Source: JBGCEZ01 sp045106735
GTDB taxonomy: Bacteria > Planctomycetota > Phycisphaerae > Phycisphaerales > SM1A02
DNA: 52,225 nucleotides
Direction: 5' to 3'
Assembly: GCA_045106735.1 (NCBI GenBank)
Contig: JBGCEZ010000080.1
Span: 1 to 52,225, forward strand
Within the stretch, counting starts at the first letter, position 1, and each line of letters starts with the position of its first letter. This document shows positions 33,201-41,846 of the stretch, one piece after another. Under the pieces are notes generated by a model. The model had not been told where the DNA came from, ran no database searches, and worked only from the letters and a program-made list of their open reading frames with translations. Position numbers and translations under genes: made by a program.

Positions 33201-35101
33201 CGGCAAGCACCCTGATCGATCTGTACCGCCTCGCCCCGACCGCCGACCGAGCCGCCACCCTGCTCGGCGACGCCATCGACATGCTGATCGACGACGGCCG
33301 TCCCGCCGCCGCCCGCGAACTCGCGGCGGAAGTGGCGACGCGGCACCCCGGCATCGTGCTGCAACGCCAGCGCCAGCGCACGCCAACGGCCCAGTCGCCG
33401 AGCGCCTGGATCGAGGCGCTCGACGCGGCGCGGGCGGCGCGGGCAACGAGCGACGCCGCGGATGCACCCCCGACAACGGACCCGCTGGACGAACCAGATG
33501 CGGCTCCGGAAACGAGAGTCAGCCCCGGCGCGGATCGCACCACCACCCCCCCCGCACCGGCCAACGACGATCCGCCGCTCTCCCTGGGCATGCTCGGCGC
33601 GGCGCACGCCGAGTCCACGATCGACGCGGCCGCCAATGCCTCCGCCAGCGGCAACGCCCACCGCAACGTCGACCTCGACCGAATGGCCGGTCGCATCGCC
33701 GCGAGCGCGCCCGGCACCCGCATCGGCGACGCTCCCCGCGTCTTGGCCGCTCGCCTCGTCCGGCCGGCCCCGGGTCCGCTGGCCGCCCGCGTTCCCGGCT
33801 CACCCGCCAACCTCCCCCTGCTCATCCAGGGCGAGGCCGTCGTCCTGCTCGACCCCGCTGACCTCAGCCCGCTCTGGGCCACCGCGATCGACGCCCCGGT
33901 CATCCGGGTGCTCGACGCGACGGACGACGACCTGCTGCTCTGGACCGGCGACCAGATCGGCGACGAAGGCATGCTGATGCGGCCGGCGATCATCGCCCTC
34001 GACCGGCGCGATGGCACCGTGATCTGGCGTACGCCGGAGCTGGAAGACCTCGCCCCGGTCCGGCTTCGCGCCGGACGCGTGCCGACGCAGCTGCCCGACG
34101 GCCGCATGTTCCGGCCCGACGAAGTGATCGCCCGGTGTACCGCCGACCACGTCATGCTCGCGCGGCGCACCGGCAGCATCGCCGGCTTTGAACGCGATCT
34201 GGGCGACGTGGCCGCGTGGGTGACGGACAGCGGCCTGGAAGAAGTGCACGCCATCGAGTGTGGCCCGTTCGGCGTGGCCGTTTCCGGCATCCGTCGCCGA
34301 GCCGGCGAACCGGTGGGCGCGCTCGTGATCATCGACCCGGCCAGCGGCGTCGTCCGCCACCAGGTCCCGGCCCCCGGCCGCGAGTCGGCGGCGTGGCTGT
34401 GCCTCGATGGACTGGGCGGCGTGATGGCCGGGTACCTGCGGCCGCCGACCTTGTCCGACGACCGGCAACCGCAGATCATCGACCACGTCGACATGCTGAG
34501 CGGCGGACGACGCTGGGCGAACATCAGTGATCCGGCCCGCGCCACCACCGTCGGCTGGCGGATCGGCGATCGCATGCTGGTGCGCAACACCCGCAACGAT
34601 GTCTTCGCCGTGGCCCCCGACAGCGGTGAGACCAGCCCGACGTTCCGTGAGTTGCCCCGCGAAGAAGATCCACGGGTCATCCACGCCGTGGAAGCCGGCG
34701 GCCTGCTGCTTCGAAGCAGCGATCGAGTGATGCGCCTCGGGCCCGACGGCGAACTGCTCGCCCTCGACGCGATCGCCGAGCGCCGGAACTACGACGCGGT
34801 GGCCACCGCCGACGACGGCACACTGTTCGTCGTGAGCCGCGCCGAACGCATCGACCGGATCGGCGGCCCGGGCGGCGCGGTTCCGAGTCACGTCTACCGC
34901 ATCTACACCCTCGCCGCCGATGGCATGGTCGACGATGACGTCGTCGAACTGCCGCCGATCGATGGGCTCGTGTCCCACGTCGCCCGCATTCCCGGCTGGC
35001 TCATGCTCGACACCCGCGGCGGCACCATTGCGCTGCCGCTGACCACCGGCGAACCCCCGGCCCCGCCCGCCGACCTGGGATTCCGTTTCGAGTCGGAGTG
35101 A
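30254..35101 (+). CDS. Very large exported PQQ-binding-like beta-propeller protein, 1615 aa
   Basis: Residues 1-60 hold a Gly/Ala/His-rich leader and a hydrophobic segment ending in AQA, a probable signal peptide. About 70-290 is helical and TPR-like (ARFDEAIDHLQEAIDHPDATPRTQAAAWSMLG). Two blocks of PQQ/WD-type blades follow, at about 295-720 and 1165-1610, with the recurring pattern of LDxxTGxxxW (IDALDRFTGASVW, VALDLDTGRLEW, IALDRRDGTVIW). Between them lie a helical region and a disordered Ala/Asp/Pro/Thr stretch near 1056-1110. The function is unknown; such planctomycete proteins are thought to be surface or periplasmic scaffolds. ATG 30254 is the start after which the signal sequence fits. 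Confidence 0.82.
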   Translation: MPLRPAAPRLAGRAGDAGHAGRAGHPGPAAPPASSFARTLTLAVGIGAAAILGPARVAPAQAMDTAVYVDASPRAGDLVLRAIEQSEENAGESLRLIQELLDESGDRLVPIDGRSADHFVEARTRCLNLLRRRPELLERHRLIEQDAAAELLAAGDLRRLVATRSLTTAGLEALMRLGQQAWESARFDEAIDHLQEAIDHPDATPRTQAAAWSMLGSSAHFARGRRWTSADAGAGYVQDLEAARAALAGLGRDGRNALGQVEALIADDPGADVQRGVGPFDQPGLDGIEDEPGETIWIATPTLGDARGSMRGPVAPNPDAPALALLTEDHVYVHTGTSIDALDRFTGASVWRSPHFWERDRQYDAADGIGLRGMAVDGDALVAITGSASTQRASISSTARLVCLDVQSGNRRWRTGLNRIGGDVEYEGLFPHGQPWIADGRVFSMARKLSGEKVLSSYIVALDLDTGRLEWIRHLASIGTRVPVTRPASTLAYERGRLYAATSVGAMACVDAPTGRIHWLVRTPVPPDLGIPARSFDIPGPLLTGDRVIGIRADRRAVDIRDRASGRLRRELPLGPATVLGEPAYLLTDGSRLFSVSSSVRCIEIDRPDGIIWEAPRPPLPEGEDPNAPMTMPARGLNFDGDRPDPARDLPIRPFEGRPVAELTRDLGIGPESDEDVTGRVLVAGAGLLIPTPVGVRLIDRETGQELERLDLGESGTPSAAGQQIVLARAGEVRSWMSLDLAERQLRQRIVGLPDALEPRLRLLQLALRMGRLDLVIEAARFSLTAVNAPSDEASRAAGRRQLFELLTSEDIGRLLGSDADAEAFFPLLAAVATSDDERVQAIFIEGDWWAGRNADRAIDVWRRTILGGSAMAARNAAALGLQDIPADVLALTGRVENERMRPAGAWAIERIGRTLNDDASPNVAEARRRFERQAREALALVPAADINGALDVARGWTFSAAGLAAARRVATPDVSPVAPFDAASTLIDLYRLAPTADRAATLLGDAIDMLIDDGRPAAARELAAEVATRHPGIVLQRQRQRTPTAQSPSAWIEALDAARAARATSDAADAPPTTDPLDEPDAAPETRVSPGADRTTTPPAPANDDPPLSLGMLGAAHAESTIDAAANASASGNAHRNVDLDRMAGRIAASAPGTRIGDAPRVLAARLVRPAPGPLAARVPGSPANLPLLIQGEAVVLLDPADLSPLWATAIDAPVIRVLDATDDDLLLWTGDQIGDEGMLMRPAIIALDRRDGTVIWRTPELEDLAPVRLRAGRVPTQLPDGRMFRPDEVIARCTADHVMLARRTGSIAGFERDLGDVAAWVTDSGLEEVHAIECGPFGVAVSGIRRRAGEPVGALVIIDPASGVVRHQVPAPGRESAAWLCLDGLGGVMAGYLRPPTLSDDRQPQIIDHVDMLSGGRRWANISDPARATTVGWRIGDRMLVRNTRNDVFAVAPDSGETSPTFRELPREEDPRVIHAVEAGGLLLRSSDRVMRLGPDGELLALDAIAERRNYDAVATADDGTLFVVSRAERIDRIGGPGGAVPSHVYRIYTLAADGMVDDDVVELPPIDGLVSHVARIPGWLMLDTRGGTIALPLTTGEPPAPPADLGFRFESE

Positions 35102-35261
35102 TTCGGGGCGGGTGAGCGGGCGGACGCTCGGGCCAGCGGGCCCGTGGGCGAATTCGTTCTCGCGCATGCACGCACTCTCGCAGCCGCACCCGCACGCGCA
35201 CGCGCGGCAGCCCAGCTCAACCCGCTGCACGGTGAGCCCGCGCGACCGGCGACCGGTGGCG

Positions 35262-35321
35262 TACGAACGCATGCACGCACGCCCGCACGAACGCATGCAC
35301 GCGTGCACGCGTGCACGCACG
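35262..35321. repeat. GCACGC / GCATGC alternating purine-pyrimidine repeat
   Basis: About 60 bases of short GCACGC, GCATGC, CGTGCA units, largely alternating purine-pyrimidine, with the palindrome TGCACGCGTGCA. It lies in the convergent gap between the PQQ-propeller gene and the ADP-ribosylglycohydrolase gene. The sequence could adopt Z-DNA or a cruciform. No T-run terminator was found in this gap. Confidence 0.65.
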
Positions 35322-35334
35322 ATTCGCCCTCGAT

Positions 35335-36294
35335 TTACGGATCCGCATCACCCGGCGCGAACCGTGCGGCCAACTCACTCGCGATGGTGCGCACATCCTC
35401 CGCCGCTTCCGTCCGTTCGACCTCGGCCTGCGGCACGGCCGCCTCGCCGTGCCTCGCGCCCCAGATCCCGGCCGCCATCGCGGCGATCGTGTCTGTATCC
35501 CCGCGGAGGCCGATGGCGTCACGAATCAAGTCCGTCAGCGACCGGTCGTACGAAGCGGTGGCCAACCAGATCGCGGTCGCGCACGACTCAACCGCCGCCA
35601 TCCCGTTTCCCAATCGGCGGCGCACCTCACGAAGCGCCGGCCGCTCCCCCGGCACGCCCCATGCCCGGACCACCTCCAGCCGCTCCCGGTGTTCCGGGCC
35701 GATCGACGGATGCATGCTCGCCTCGACCGTCGCCGCCGCATCGTCGCCGCGAGCCGCCGCGTGCACGGCCAAAGCCACCGCGATCGCGCCGCCGATTGCC
35801 AACGGGTGGGCGTGGGTGATCTCGCCGACGGCGGTCGCCCCGGCGATGACCGCCCCCTGATCGTCCCGGCTGGAGAGTGCGACCGGGGCCACCCGCATGG
35901 CCGCGCCATTCCCGAACGAACCATTCGGAAATCGAGCGAACCGCGCCTTCCGCCAGGACGTGCCGCGGGCGATGTGCCGCAACGTCTTCGCCGCGGCGGG
36001 ACCGTAGCCGCGTGACCAGCGACGGTTGCCGGCGTACTCCCGCGCGAGATCGTCTTGGTCCACGGCGCCGCAGCGGACAAGGGACCGCGCGGTGTCCAGG
36101 GTCATCTGCGTGTCATCGGTCCACCGGCGTTTGAACGCCCGGGTATGGCCGATGGCGGCCCAGAGCGTGCGTTCGGCAATGCCGCCCTCGAATCGCGCCG
36201 CCGACGCGTCGGCCACCGCGATCGCCAAGAGTGATCCGCGGATGCGGGACGTTCGTGATTGGCCCGATGCCGCCCGGCTGATCCGCTCTGTCAT
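35335..36294 (-). CDS. ADP-ribosylglycohydrolase-family protein
   Basis: A 319-aa all-helical protein of the DraG/ARH family, which removes ADP-ribose from proteins or small molecules. The two metal-site motifs are present: WTDDTQM near residues 58-64 and GDTDTIA near 272-278. GNGAAMR around 130 is also typical. The substrate cannot be told. No ADP-ribosyltransferase partner is visible in the window. The start ATG 36294 lies 57 nt after lpxA, so it may be the last gene of the envelope operon. The longer frame to 36417 overlaps lpxA and is not needed. Confidence 0.87.
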   Translation of the reverse strand: MTERISRAASGQSRTSRIRGSLLAIAVADASAARFEGGIAERTLWAAIGHTRAFKRRWTDDTQMTLDTARSLVRCGAVDQDDLAREYAGNRRWSRGYGPAAAKTLRHIARGTSWRKARFARFPNGSFGNGAAMRVAPVALSSRDDQGAVIAGATAVGEITHAHPLAIGGAIAVALAVHAAARGDDAAATVEASMHPSIGPEHRERLEVVRAWGVPGERPALREVRRRLGNGMAAVESCATAIWLATASYDRSLTDLIRDAIGLRGDTDTIAAMAAGIWGARHGEAAVPQAEVERTEAAEDVRTIASELAARFAPGDADP

Positions 36295-36350
36295 TGTGTC
36301 AAACGCACGCGATCCCCCACGCACGCCCCCGCTCCCCCGCCTCCCACAAC

Positions 36351-37226
36351 TCAGTCCGCCACACTCGCCGCGGCTGCGGTCGCGGCCGCCGCCGTCGCCG
36401 GACGGCGCGACGCCCACTTGCGATCCAACCGGCTGCTCTCGAGCGCCCGGCCGTGCACGCCGGTCGCGCTTGCTTCCAGGTGGTCGCAGAGCATCTCGAT
36501 CGCCCGGTTGCCGACGTACTCGTTGCGGAGGTCGTCGAGCTTCTCGCTCATCGGTGAGCCGTTGGTGCGATAGAGCCGCTTGTACGCGTCCTTGATGGCC
36601 TCGATCTCGGCGTCGCTGAAGCCGCGCCGGCTCATGGCGATCACGTTGCAGGATCGGACCTCGGCCGGGTTGCCCTCCACGAGCATGAACGGCGGGACAT
36701 CCTTGTTGATGCGGGCCAGGCCGCCGACGAACGCACAGGCGCCGATCGTGGCGAAGTGGTGCACGCCGGCCCCACCGCCGATGGACGCGCCACTTTCAAT
36801 GACTGCGTGTCCGGCGATCATTACCTGGTTGGCGATGACGATCTCGTCGCCCAGACGACAGTCGTGGGCGATGTGGGCCGCGACCATGATCAGGTTGTCG
36901 CTGCCGACGCTGGTGACGTTCCCGCCCATCTCGGTGCCGCGGTGGATGGTCACGTGTTCGCGAATCTGGTTGCGATCCCCGATCTCGCAGGTCGAACGCT
37001 CGCCGCGGAACTTCTTGTCCTGCGGGTCCGCGCCGATGACGGAGAACGGGAAGAACTCATTGTCTTCACCGATCGTGGTCAGCGAGTGCACGACCACGTG
37101 GTTGTGCAACACCGTACCGGCGCCGATCGTGACATCCGGACCGACCACGCAGTACGGGCCGACCACCGCCGTCTTGGCGACGTTGGCGGAGGAGTCGATG
37201 ATCGCAGTGGGATGAATCGTGCTCAT
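36351..37226 (-). CDS. lpxA: UDP-N-acetylglucosamine acyltransferase LpxA
   Basis: A 291-aa left-handed beta-helix enzyme that places the first 3-hydroxyacyl chain on UDP-GlcNAc, opening lipid A synthesis. Catalytic His121 lies in HIAHDC. IHPTAIID, the repeated hexapeptides and NVIAMSRRGFS (the nucleotide- and acyl-site region) are conserved. The C-terminal tail is Ala-rich and about 25 residues longer than E. coli LpxA. It lies 51 nt downstream of lpxC-fabZ. Confidence 0.96.
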   Translation of the reverse strand: MSTIHPTAIIDSSANVAKTAVVGPYCVVGPDVTIGAGTVLHNHVVVHSLTTIGEDNEFFPFSVIGADPQDKKFRGERSTCEIGDRNQIREHVTIHRGTEMGGNVTSVGSDNLIMVAAHIAHDCRLGDEIVIANQVMIAGHAVIESGASIGGGAGVHHFATIGACAFVGGLARINKDVPPFMLVEGNPAEVRSCNVIAMSRRGFSDAEIEAIKDAYKRLYRTNGSPMSEKLDDLRNEYVGNRAIEMLCDHLEASATGVHGRALESSRLDRKWASRRPATAAAATAAAASVAD

Positions 37227-37277
37227 CGGGGGGTTCCATGCGGGATGGCCGGGGAGTCCGGCCACCGCGGGGATCAT

Positions 37278-38633
37278 TCAGTCGGCCTCGGCGTCCACCA
37301 TCATGAACCGGATCTGGGCTTCTGCGGCGATCTGATCGCCCACCCAACTCCGGCAGCGCATCGTGCCCGTGCGGGCGCGCGTGCGGATCGCCTCGGCTTC
37401 CATGACCAGTTGATCGCCGGGCGTGACCGGACGACGCAACTTGACCTTGTCGAGACTGAGCAGCACCGCGATCTTGCCGGTGTGCTCCAGTTTGCGGCTC
37501 ATCAGCAGGCCGCCCAGTTGGGCCATGCCCTCCACGATCAGGACGCCCGGCATGATGGGCGTGCCCGGATAGTGGCCGTTGAAGAACGGCTCATTGATCG
37601 TGACGTTCTTCACCCCGATGGCCTTGCGGTCTCCGTCGACGGAGACCACCCGATCCACCAGCAACATCGGGTACCGGTGCGGCATGATCCGCTGGATGGC
37701 CCGGATGTCGAGTTCGATGCCGTGCTTGACCGACTCGGCCCGTTGCTCGGCTTTGATCTGCTCGATCAGCCGCAGTCCGAGCCGGCGGTTGAGGTCGTGG
37801 CCGCTCTTGCGGGCGACGACGCGGCCGTGCACCGGACGGCCAACCAGGTACAGGTCGCCGATCAGGTCGAGGATCTTGTGGCGCACCGGCTCGTTGTCGT
37901 ACCGGTACTCATTGTCGATCGGGCCGTCTTCGCCAATCACCAGGACGTCGGTCGGGGTGAGGTGCCGGCACATCCCGCGGTCCCAGAGCGCCCGAGCTTC
38001 TTCGACGAGGCTGAAGGTGCGGGCGAGGGCGATCTCGGAGCGGTAGTCACCGTTGTGGTTCGTGAACGACTGCAACTGCCGCTTGATGCGGTGACCGTTG
38101 TCGCCGTAGTCCAGATCAAAGGTGACGCTGAACTCGGGCTGCTCCGACGGGAAGATCGAGATCATCGCGTCGCCGTCTTCGATCATGATCGGCTGCTTGA
38201 CGCGGTAGACGCGGCGCGGCACGTCCTGGGCTTCCAGGCCGACGGCCAGGATCGGCTCGACGAAGGGCTGGGCCGACCCGTCGCCGCAGGGCAGCTCGGG
38301 ACCGTTGATCTGGATCAGGGCGTTGTCGATCTGGAGGCCGGCGAGGGCGCTCATGCAGTGCTCGACGGTCTCGACGGTCGCCCCGTCAAGCGTCAGCGTC
38401 GTGCGGCGGGCCCGCTTGGTGACGTACCGGGCGTCGGCCGGAATGCGGACGGGAGGATCGAGATCGACGCGTTCAAAGACGATGCCGTGGTCGGCCGGAG
38501 CCGGCATGATCTCGATCGTCGCATCTTCCCCCAGCAGCAGCCCCTTCCCCGTGACGCGCACCGGTCCCGCGACCGTGTGCTGCCAGCCCACGGCCTTCGC
38601 CTCGCGCGTGGTCTCGCTCGCGACGTGGAGCAT
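37278..38633 (-). CDS. lpxC-fabZ: Fused UDP-3-O-acyl-GlcNAc deacetylase / 3-hydroxyacyl-ACP dehydratase (LpxC-FabZ)
   Basis: A 451-aa bifunctional protein. Residues 1-300 are LpxC, a zinc deacetylase that commits the pathway to lipid A: ligands His92 (VEHCMSAL), His252 and Asp256 (HKILDLIGD), and catalytic His279 (SGHDLNRRL). Residues 308-451 are FabZ, the dehydratase of fatty acid synthesis: MPHRYPMLLVDRV, catalytic His354 (GHYPG) and Glu368 (VEGMAQ). The fusion is known in Bacteroidetes and planctomycetes. The start is set at ATG 38633; no strong Shine-Dalgarno is visible. Both active sites look complete. Confidence 0.95.
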   Translation of the reverse strand: MLHVASETTREAKAVGWQHTVAGPVRVTGKGLLLGEDATIEIMPAPADHGIVFERVDLDPPVRIPADARYVTKRARRTTLTLDGATVETVEHCMSALAGLQIDNALIQINGPELPCGDGSAQPFVEPILAVGLEAQDVPRRVYRVKQPIMIEDGDAMISIFPSEQPEFSVTFDLDYGDNGHRIKRQLQSFTNHNGDYRSEIALARTFSLVEEARALWDRGMCRHLTPTDVLVIGEDGPIDNEYRYDNEPVRHKILDLIGDLYLVGRPVHGRVVARKSGHDLNRRLGLRLIEQIKAEQRAESVKHGIELDIRAIQRIMPHRYPMLLVDRVVSVDGDRKAIGVKNVTINEPFFNGHYPGTPIMPGVLIVEGMAQLGGLLMSRKLEHTGKIAVLLSLDKVKLRRPVTPGDQLVMEAEAIRTRARTGTMRCRSWVGDQIAAEAQIRFMMVDAEAD

Positions 38634-38862
38634 GTACCAGGGGATCCGGGCCGAATGGCGGCAGGGGTGAAGCCGGTGGTCGGCGACGGGCCGGAGCGCG
38701 ACGCCAGGGGCAGACCGGCCCCGGAGGAGGAAAGGAGCCCGCAAAGGGCGTTGAACGCGAGCTGCGTGGTGCCCGCGTCAGGAGATTCTGGCGGGCGGCC
38801 AGGGTCCGATTCGGGACCGCGCGCGACGTGAACCGGGCACGGCCCGGGGCACGCAACTCGTG

Positions 38863-40050
38863 TCAGCGGAGCATGGTACGAAGCGGCATCCAGGCCCGCA
38901 ACGTCTCGCGAATGGGGGCGACGGGGACGCCCAAGACCCGCTGACCGGCCGGCACGTCCCAGGGGACCGCGGATGACCCGCCAATCTGCGCTCCTTCGCC
39001 AATCGTGACGTGATCGCGCACATGGGTGCCGCCGCCGATCATCACGCCGTCGCCCACCGTGACCGAGCCGGCCAGGGCACAGGAGCCCGCGATGACGACG
39101 CAGCGGCCGACGACGCAGTTGTGCCCGATCTGGACGAGGTTATCGAACTTGGTTCCGGCCCCGATCACCGTTGACCCGAACTTTCCCCGATCAACGCAGC
39201 TGTTGGCTCCGATCTCCACGTGATCCTCGATGACCACGTCGCCGATGTGCGGGATCTTTCGCAGGCCGACGTCCGGGTCGGGCCGGTAGTTGAACCCGTC
39301 GGCCCCCAGGACCACGCCGGCGTGGAGCTGGCAGTCGTCGCCGACTCGGCATCGCTCGCCGACGACGACGTTCTCGCGGAGGACCGTCCGCGCCCCGATG
39401 ATCGCGTCGGCCGCGACCCGAACCCCAGGGTGCAGCACCGCCCCCGCCGCCACCCGGGCCCGCGGCCCGATGCTCACGTGCGGCCCGATCGCGGCATCCG
39501 GCGAGACGCGGGCGTCCGCGTGCACCGCGGCGGTGGCATCGATGCCCGCCGGCGGACGATCGTCCGGCCGGGCGAAGCACTCGAGCGTGGTGGCCACGGC
39601 GAGTTCGACATCGGGGACCCGCAGCAGGATCGGCGCCGGACCTTCGGCCGCCGGCAAGCCCAAGTCGACGGGCGCGATCACCGCCGCGGCGGCGGAGTCG
39701 AGCATGCGGCCAACGTACGCGGCCCGCGTGATGAACGTCACGTCCGTCGACGTCGCCGCCTCGAGCGTGTTCACGCCCGAGAGCGACCGACGAAAGCCTT
39801 CGTTGGTCGGCGGGCAGACCGCCTCGCCGAGCGTGACCGCCGCGCCCAAGCGCTCGGCCAAGTCGGCCACCGTCATGGGGCCAGGCGCCCCGTGGGCCGC
39901 CGACGGCGTGCCGGACGCGGGCGCGGCCGCCTGGTCATCTGAGGCTCGGGCAGCGCCGGCATCCGCAGCATCGGTGCTGGCGTCGGCCTTGGACTGATCA
40001 CTCGCCAACTGGTCCACGAGATCCGGATGCGAAGGGGAAACGTCAGACAT
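38863..40050 (-). CDS. lpxD: UDP-3-O-acylglucosamine N-acyltransferase LpxD, copy 1
   Basis: A 395-aa hexapeptide-repeat acyltransferase that adds the N-linked acyl chain in lipid A synthesis. The first about 58 residues are an Ala/Asp/Ser-rich, probably disordered extension. The conserved domain begins at MTVADLAERLGA (59). GADGFNYRPD (249-258) is the uracil-binding loop and catalytic His310 sits in QIGHN. Start ATG 40050. Met59 could be the true start, but GTG- or ATG-adjacent Shine-Dalgarno evidence is absent for both. It sits between skp and lpxC, the usual LpxD place. Confidence 0.9.
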   Translation of the reverse strand: MSDVSPSHPDLVDQLASDQSKADASTDAADAGAARASDDQAAAPASGTPSAAHGAPGPMTVADLAERLGAAVTLGEAVCPPTNEGFRRSLSGVNTLEAATSTDVTFITRAAYVGRMLDSAAAAVIAPVDLGLPAAEGPAPILLRVPDVELAVATTLECFARPDDRPPAGIDATAAVHADARVSPDAAIGPHVSIGPRARVAAGAVLHPGVRVAADAIIGARTVLRENVVVGERCRVGDDCQLHAGVVLGADGFNYRPDPDVGLRKIPHIGDVVIEDHVEIGANSCVDRGKFGSTVIGAGTKFDNLVQIGHNCVVGRCVVIAGSCALAGSVTVGDGVMIGGGTHVRDHVTIGEGAQIGGSSAVPWDVPAGQRVLGVPVAPIRETLRAWMPLRTMLR

Positions 40051-40128
40051 CAATGCAGCTCACGGGCGAGAAAGTGCGCCGACGGCGAGGGCCAGGCCGG
40101 AGGCCGAACGAGTCAGCGGATCAGCGGA

Positions 40129-40740
40129 TCAGCCCGCGTTGATCGCGTCGACCAGCATCTGCGTCACGTCGATGCGCCCATCGGCGAAGATGATTCGCCG
40201 GGCCGAAATCTGCCGCATCATCTCGTCTTCCGGGGCGATCTCCGGCAAGGCGACGAGCGAATCGTTGACGATGACCACATCCCACTGGTTGGCCGCGGCC
40301 ATCGAGGCCGACACCGTCTTCACTTGGTTGTAGATTTCGCGGAGGTGTGCCGATCGCGCGGCCCGCACCTTGTATTCGGCGAATTGCGCGGCGACCCGAA
40401 GGTTCTCCGCCGCCAGCTCCAACTCGCGAAGCTTGTCTTCCCTCGCCACGCCAGTCAGCAACTCAGCGTCTTCCGTCATCACTTCGATCGAGTCTCGCTG
40501 GGCCTGCAATTCAGCGTCGAGCGAGACGCCCAGCGCCTGGATCTCGCGATCGCCGGCACTGAAAAGATCGACTTGGGTCATGACGCGTTCAAGGTCGATC
40601 GTGGCCACGACGGCCGGCGACCGCATGGACGAAATCAATCGAACGGCGTGCGAACGGCCAGCGATGAGCACGGTGCCACAGATCATGGCGCAACAGGCGA
40701 TGGCGGTGAGGTTGATGCGGGGAGCGCGAATCAAGGACAT
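40129..40740 (-). CDS. OmpH/Skp-family periplasmic chaperone, copy 1
   Basis: A 203-aa protein. An uncleaved or cleaved signal helix at about 10-31 (LTAIACCAMICGTVLIAG). The small beta core (VVATIDLERVMTQ) is followed by two long helices, with the coiled-coil region at about 70-150, and a final beta strand (WDVVIVNDS). This is the Skp plan: a periplasmic holdase that carries outer-membrane proteins to BamA. AGAGGA stands before ATG 40740. Gene order bamA-skp-skp-lpxD supports the role. Confidence 0.85.
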   Translation of the reverse strand: MSLIRAPRINLTAIACCAMICGTVLIAGRSHAVRLISSMRSPAVVATIDLERVMTQVDLFSAGDREIQALGVSLDAELQAQRDSIEVMTEDAELLTGVAREDKLRELELAAENLRVAAQFAEYKVRAARSAHLREIYNQVKTVSASMAAANQWDVVIVNDSLVALPEIAPEDEMMRQISARRIIFADGRIDVTQMLVDAINAG

Positions 40741-40836
40741 GTGGGGTTCCTCTCGGAATGCGGTGGGATGAGCGGATGGGTCGCGGAATGGCCGGCTGCC
40801 TCGGCGCGGTGCGCCGATGGCCGGGATCCGGCGGAC

Positions 40837-41496
40837 TCAGCCGCCAGCCTTGAAGGCGTTGTTCATGCGGTCAATGAGGGCCTGCGTGATGTCGGCCGCG
40901 TCGCCGGCGTACAGCACGCGGCGGTTGCGGAGCTGCGCCAGCACCTGCTGCTCGCGCGGCGACTGACGATCGATCTGAATCTCCAGATCGCTGTCGTCCA
41001 CCAGCACGATGTCAAAGCCATTGGCCCGGGCAAGTTCCCCGGCCTCGGCCCGCGCTTGGTTGTAGAGCTCTTCCAGCGCCAGCCCCATTTCGCGGTCCAC
41101 GGTCCGGCCAGCTCGTGCGTTGAAGGCCTCGGTCGCAATGCGGAACTTGACGGCGGCGTCCCGGAGCGTCATGTACTGCTCGAGTTCCGCCGCGGTGATC
41201 GTTCCCGCGCGGCGCTTCTCTTCCAGGGGAGCAATCTCGGCTTCCCGTTCGGTCTGCTGCCGGGCCCGTTCTTCGCCCTGGGCTTTGAAGACATTGAACT
41301 GCTGCAGGATGCCCTCGAGCATGGCCGAACGCTGATCCAACTTCTCAAGCACGGCGCTCAAATCAACCACCGCGACCGCCGTCGGCCGGGCCTGCATGCG
41401 ACCGCCGGCGACGCCGACGGACACGAGGGCGGCGGCGACGATGAGCATCGGCACCCATTGGGCCGGACGAAGGACTCGGGACGAGAAGCTCGACAT
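40837..41496 (-). CDS. OmpH/Skp-family periplasmic chaperone, copy 2
   Basis: A 219-aa paralog of the next gene. Signal segment at about 18-36 (VPMLIVAAALVSVGVAGG), beta strand AVAVVDLSAVLEK, a long Glu/Arg/Gln-rich helical arm (70-150) and the closing FDIVLVDDSDLEI strand. ATG 41496 is chosen over an upstream in-frame start at 41511 because GGAG lies 8 nt before it. The two copies share the plan but little identity, so they are probably an old duplication. Confidence 0.85.
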   Translation of the reverse strand: MSSFSSRVLRPAQWVPMLIVAAALVSVGVAGGRMQARPTAVAVVDLSAVLEKLDQRSAMLEGILQQFNVFKAQGEERARQQTEREAEIAPLEEKRRAGTITAAELEQYMTLRDAAVKFRIATEAFNARAGRTVDREMGLALEELYNQARAEAGELARANGFDIVLVDDSDLEIQIDRQSPREQQVLAQLRNRRVLYAGDAADITQALIDRMNNAFKAGG

Positions 41497-41838
41497 GGCG
41501 GGGCTCCGCAATTCGGAAGGTGGTCGGAATCAGGCGTGGGGTGGACGCGGGGCCAGAACCATCGGTTCGGGCCGCCGTCGCGTGGTCAACATGATACGGA
41601 CGCCGCGGGCCGGGTTCGGATTCCCTGCGGCCTCGGATCGGCGGGATGCCGTGAAATCGTGGCTGGTGGCGAGAGAACGCGGGGACGGCCGGCGCGAATG
41701 CGGACGCCAGACCTGTGACGCCAGACGCAGCAGGCCGGCCCCACATCGCCAGACTCAGACGGCCTGCCCCAGAAAGCCCGACGTTGAAAGCCAGACGTCG
41801 GAAGCCCGACTCAGAAAGCCCGGCTCAGAAAGCCCGGC
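41497..41838. other. Gap between bamA and skp copy 2
   Basis: 342 bases. The part at 41700-41850 is made of short related segments (GAAAGCCCGGCTCA, GAAGCCCGACTCA, CCAGAC). A TTGACC on the minus strand at about 41590 has no good -10 partner. Nothing coding is recognised. Confidence 0.5.
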
Positions 41839-41846
41839 TCAGAACG
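41770..41846. repeat. Direct repeats of AGAAAGCCCGRCTC type at the bamA 3' end
   Basis: Four to five imperfect copies of about 14 bases. The last copies reach the bamA stop codon at 41839. Confidence 0.55.

Noticed and set aside
30467..35320. Minus-strand frames opposite the PQQ-propeller gene
   Set aside because: They are interrupted and shadow the periodic blade sequence; the plus strand carries the recurrent LDxxTGxxxW blades.
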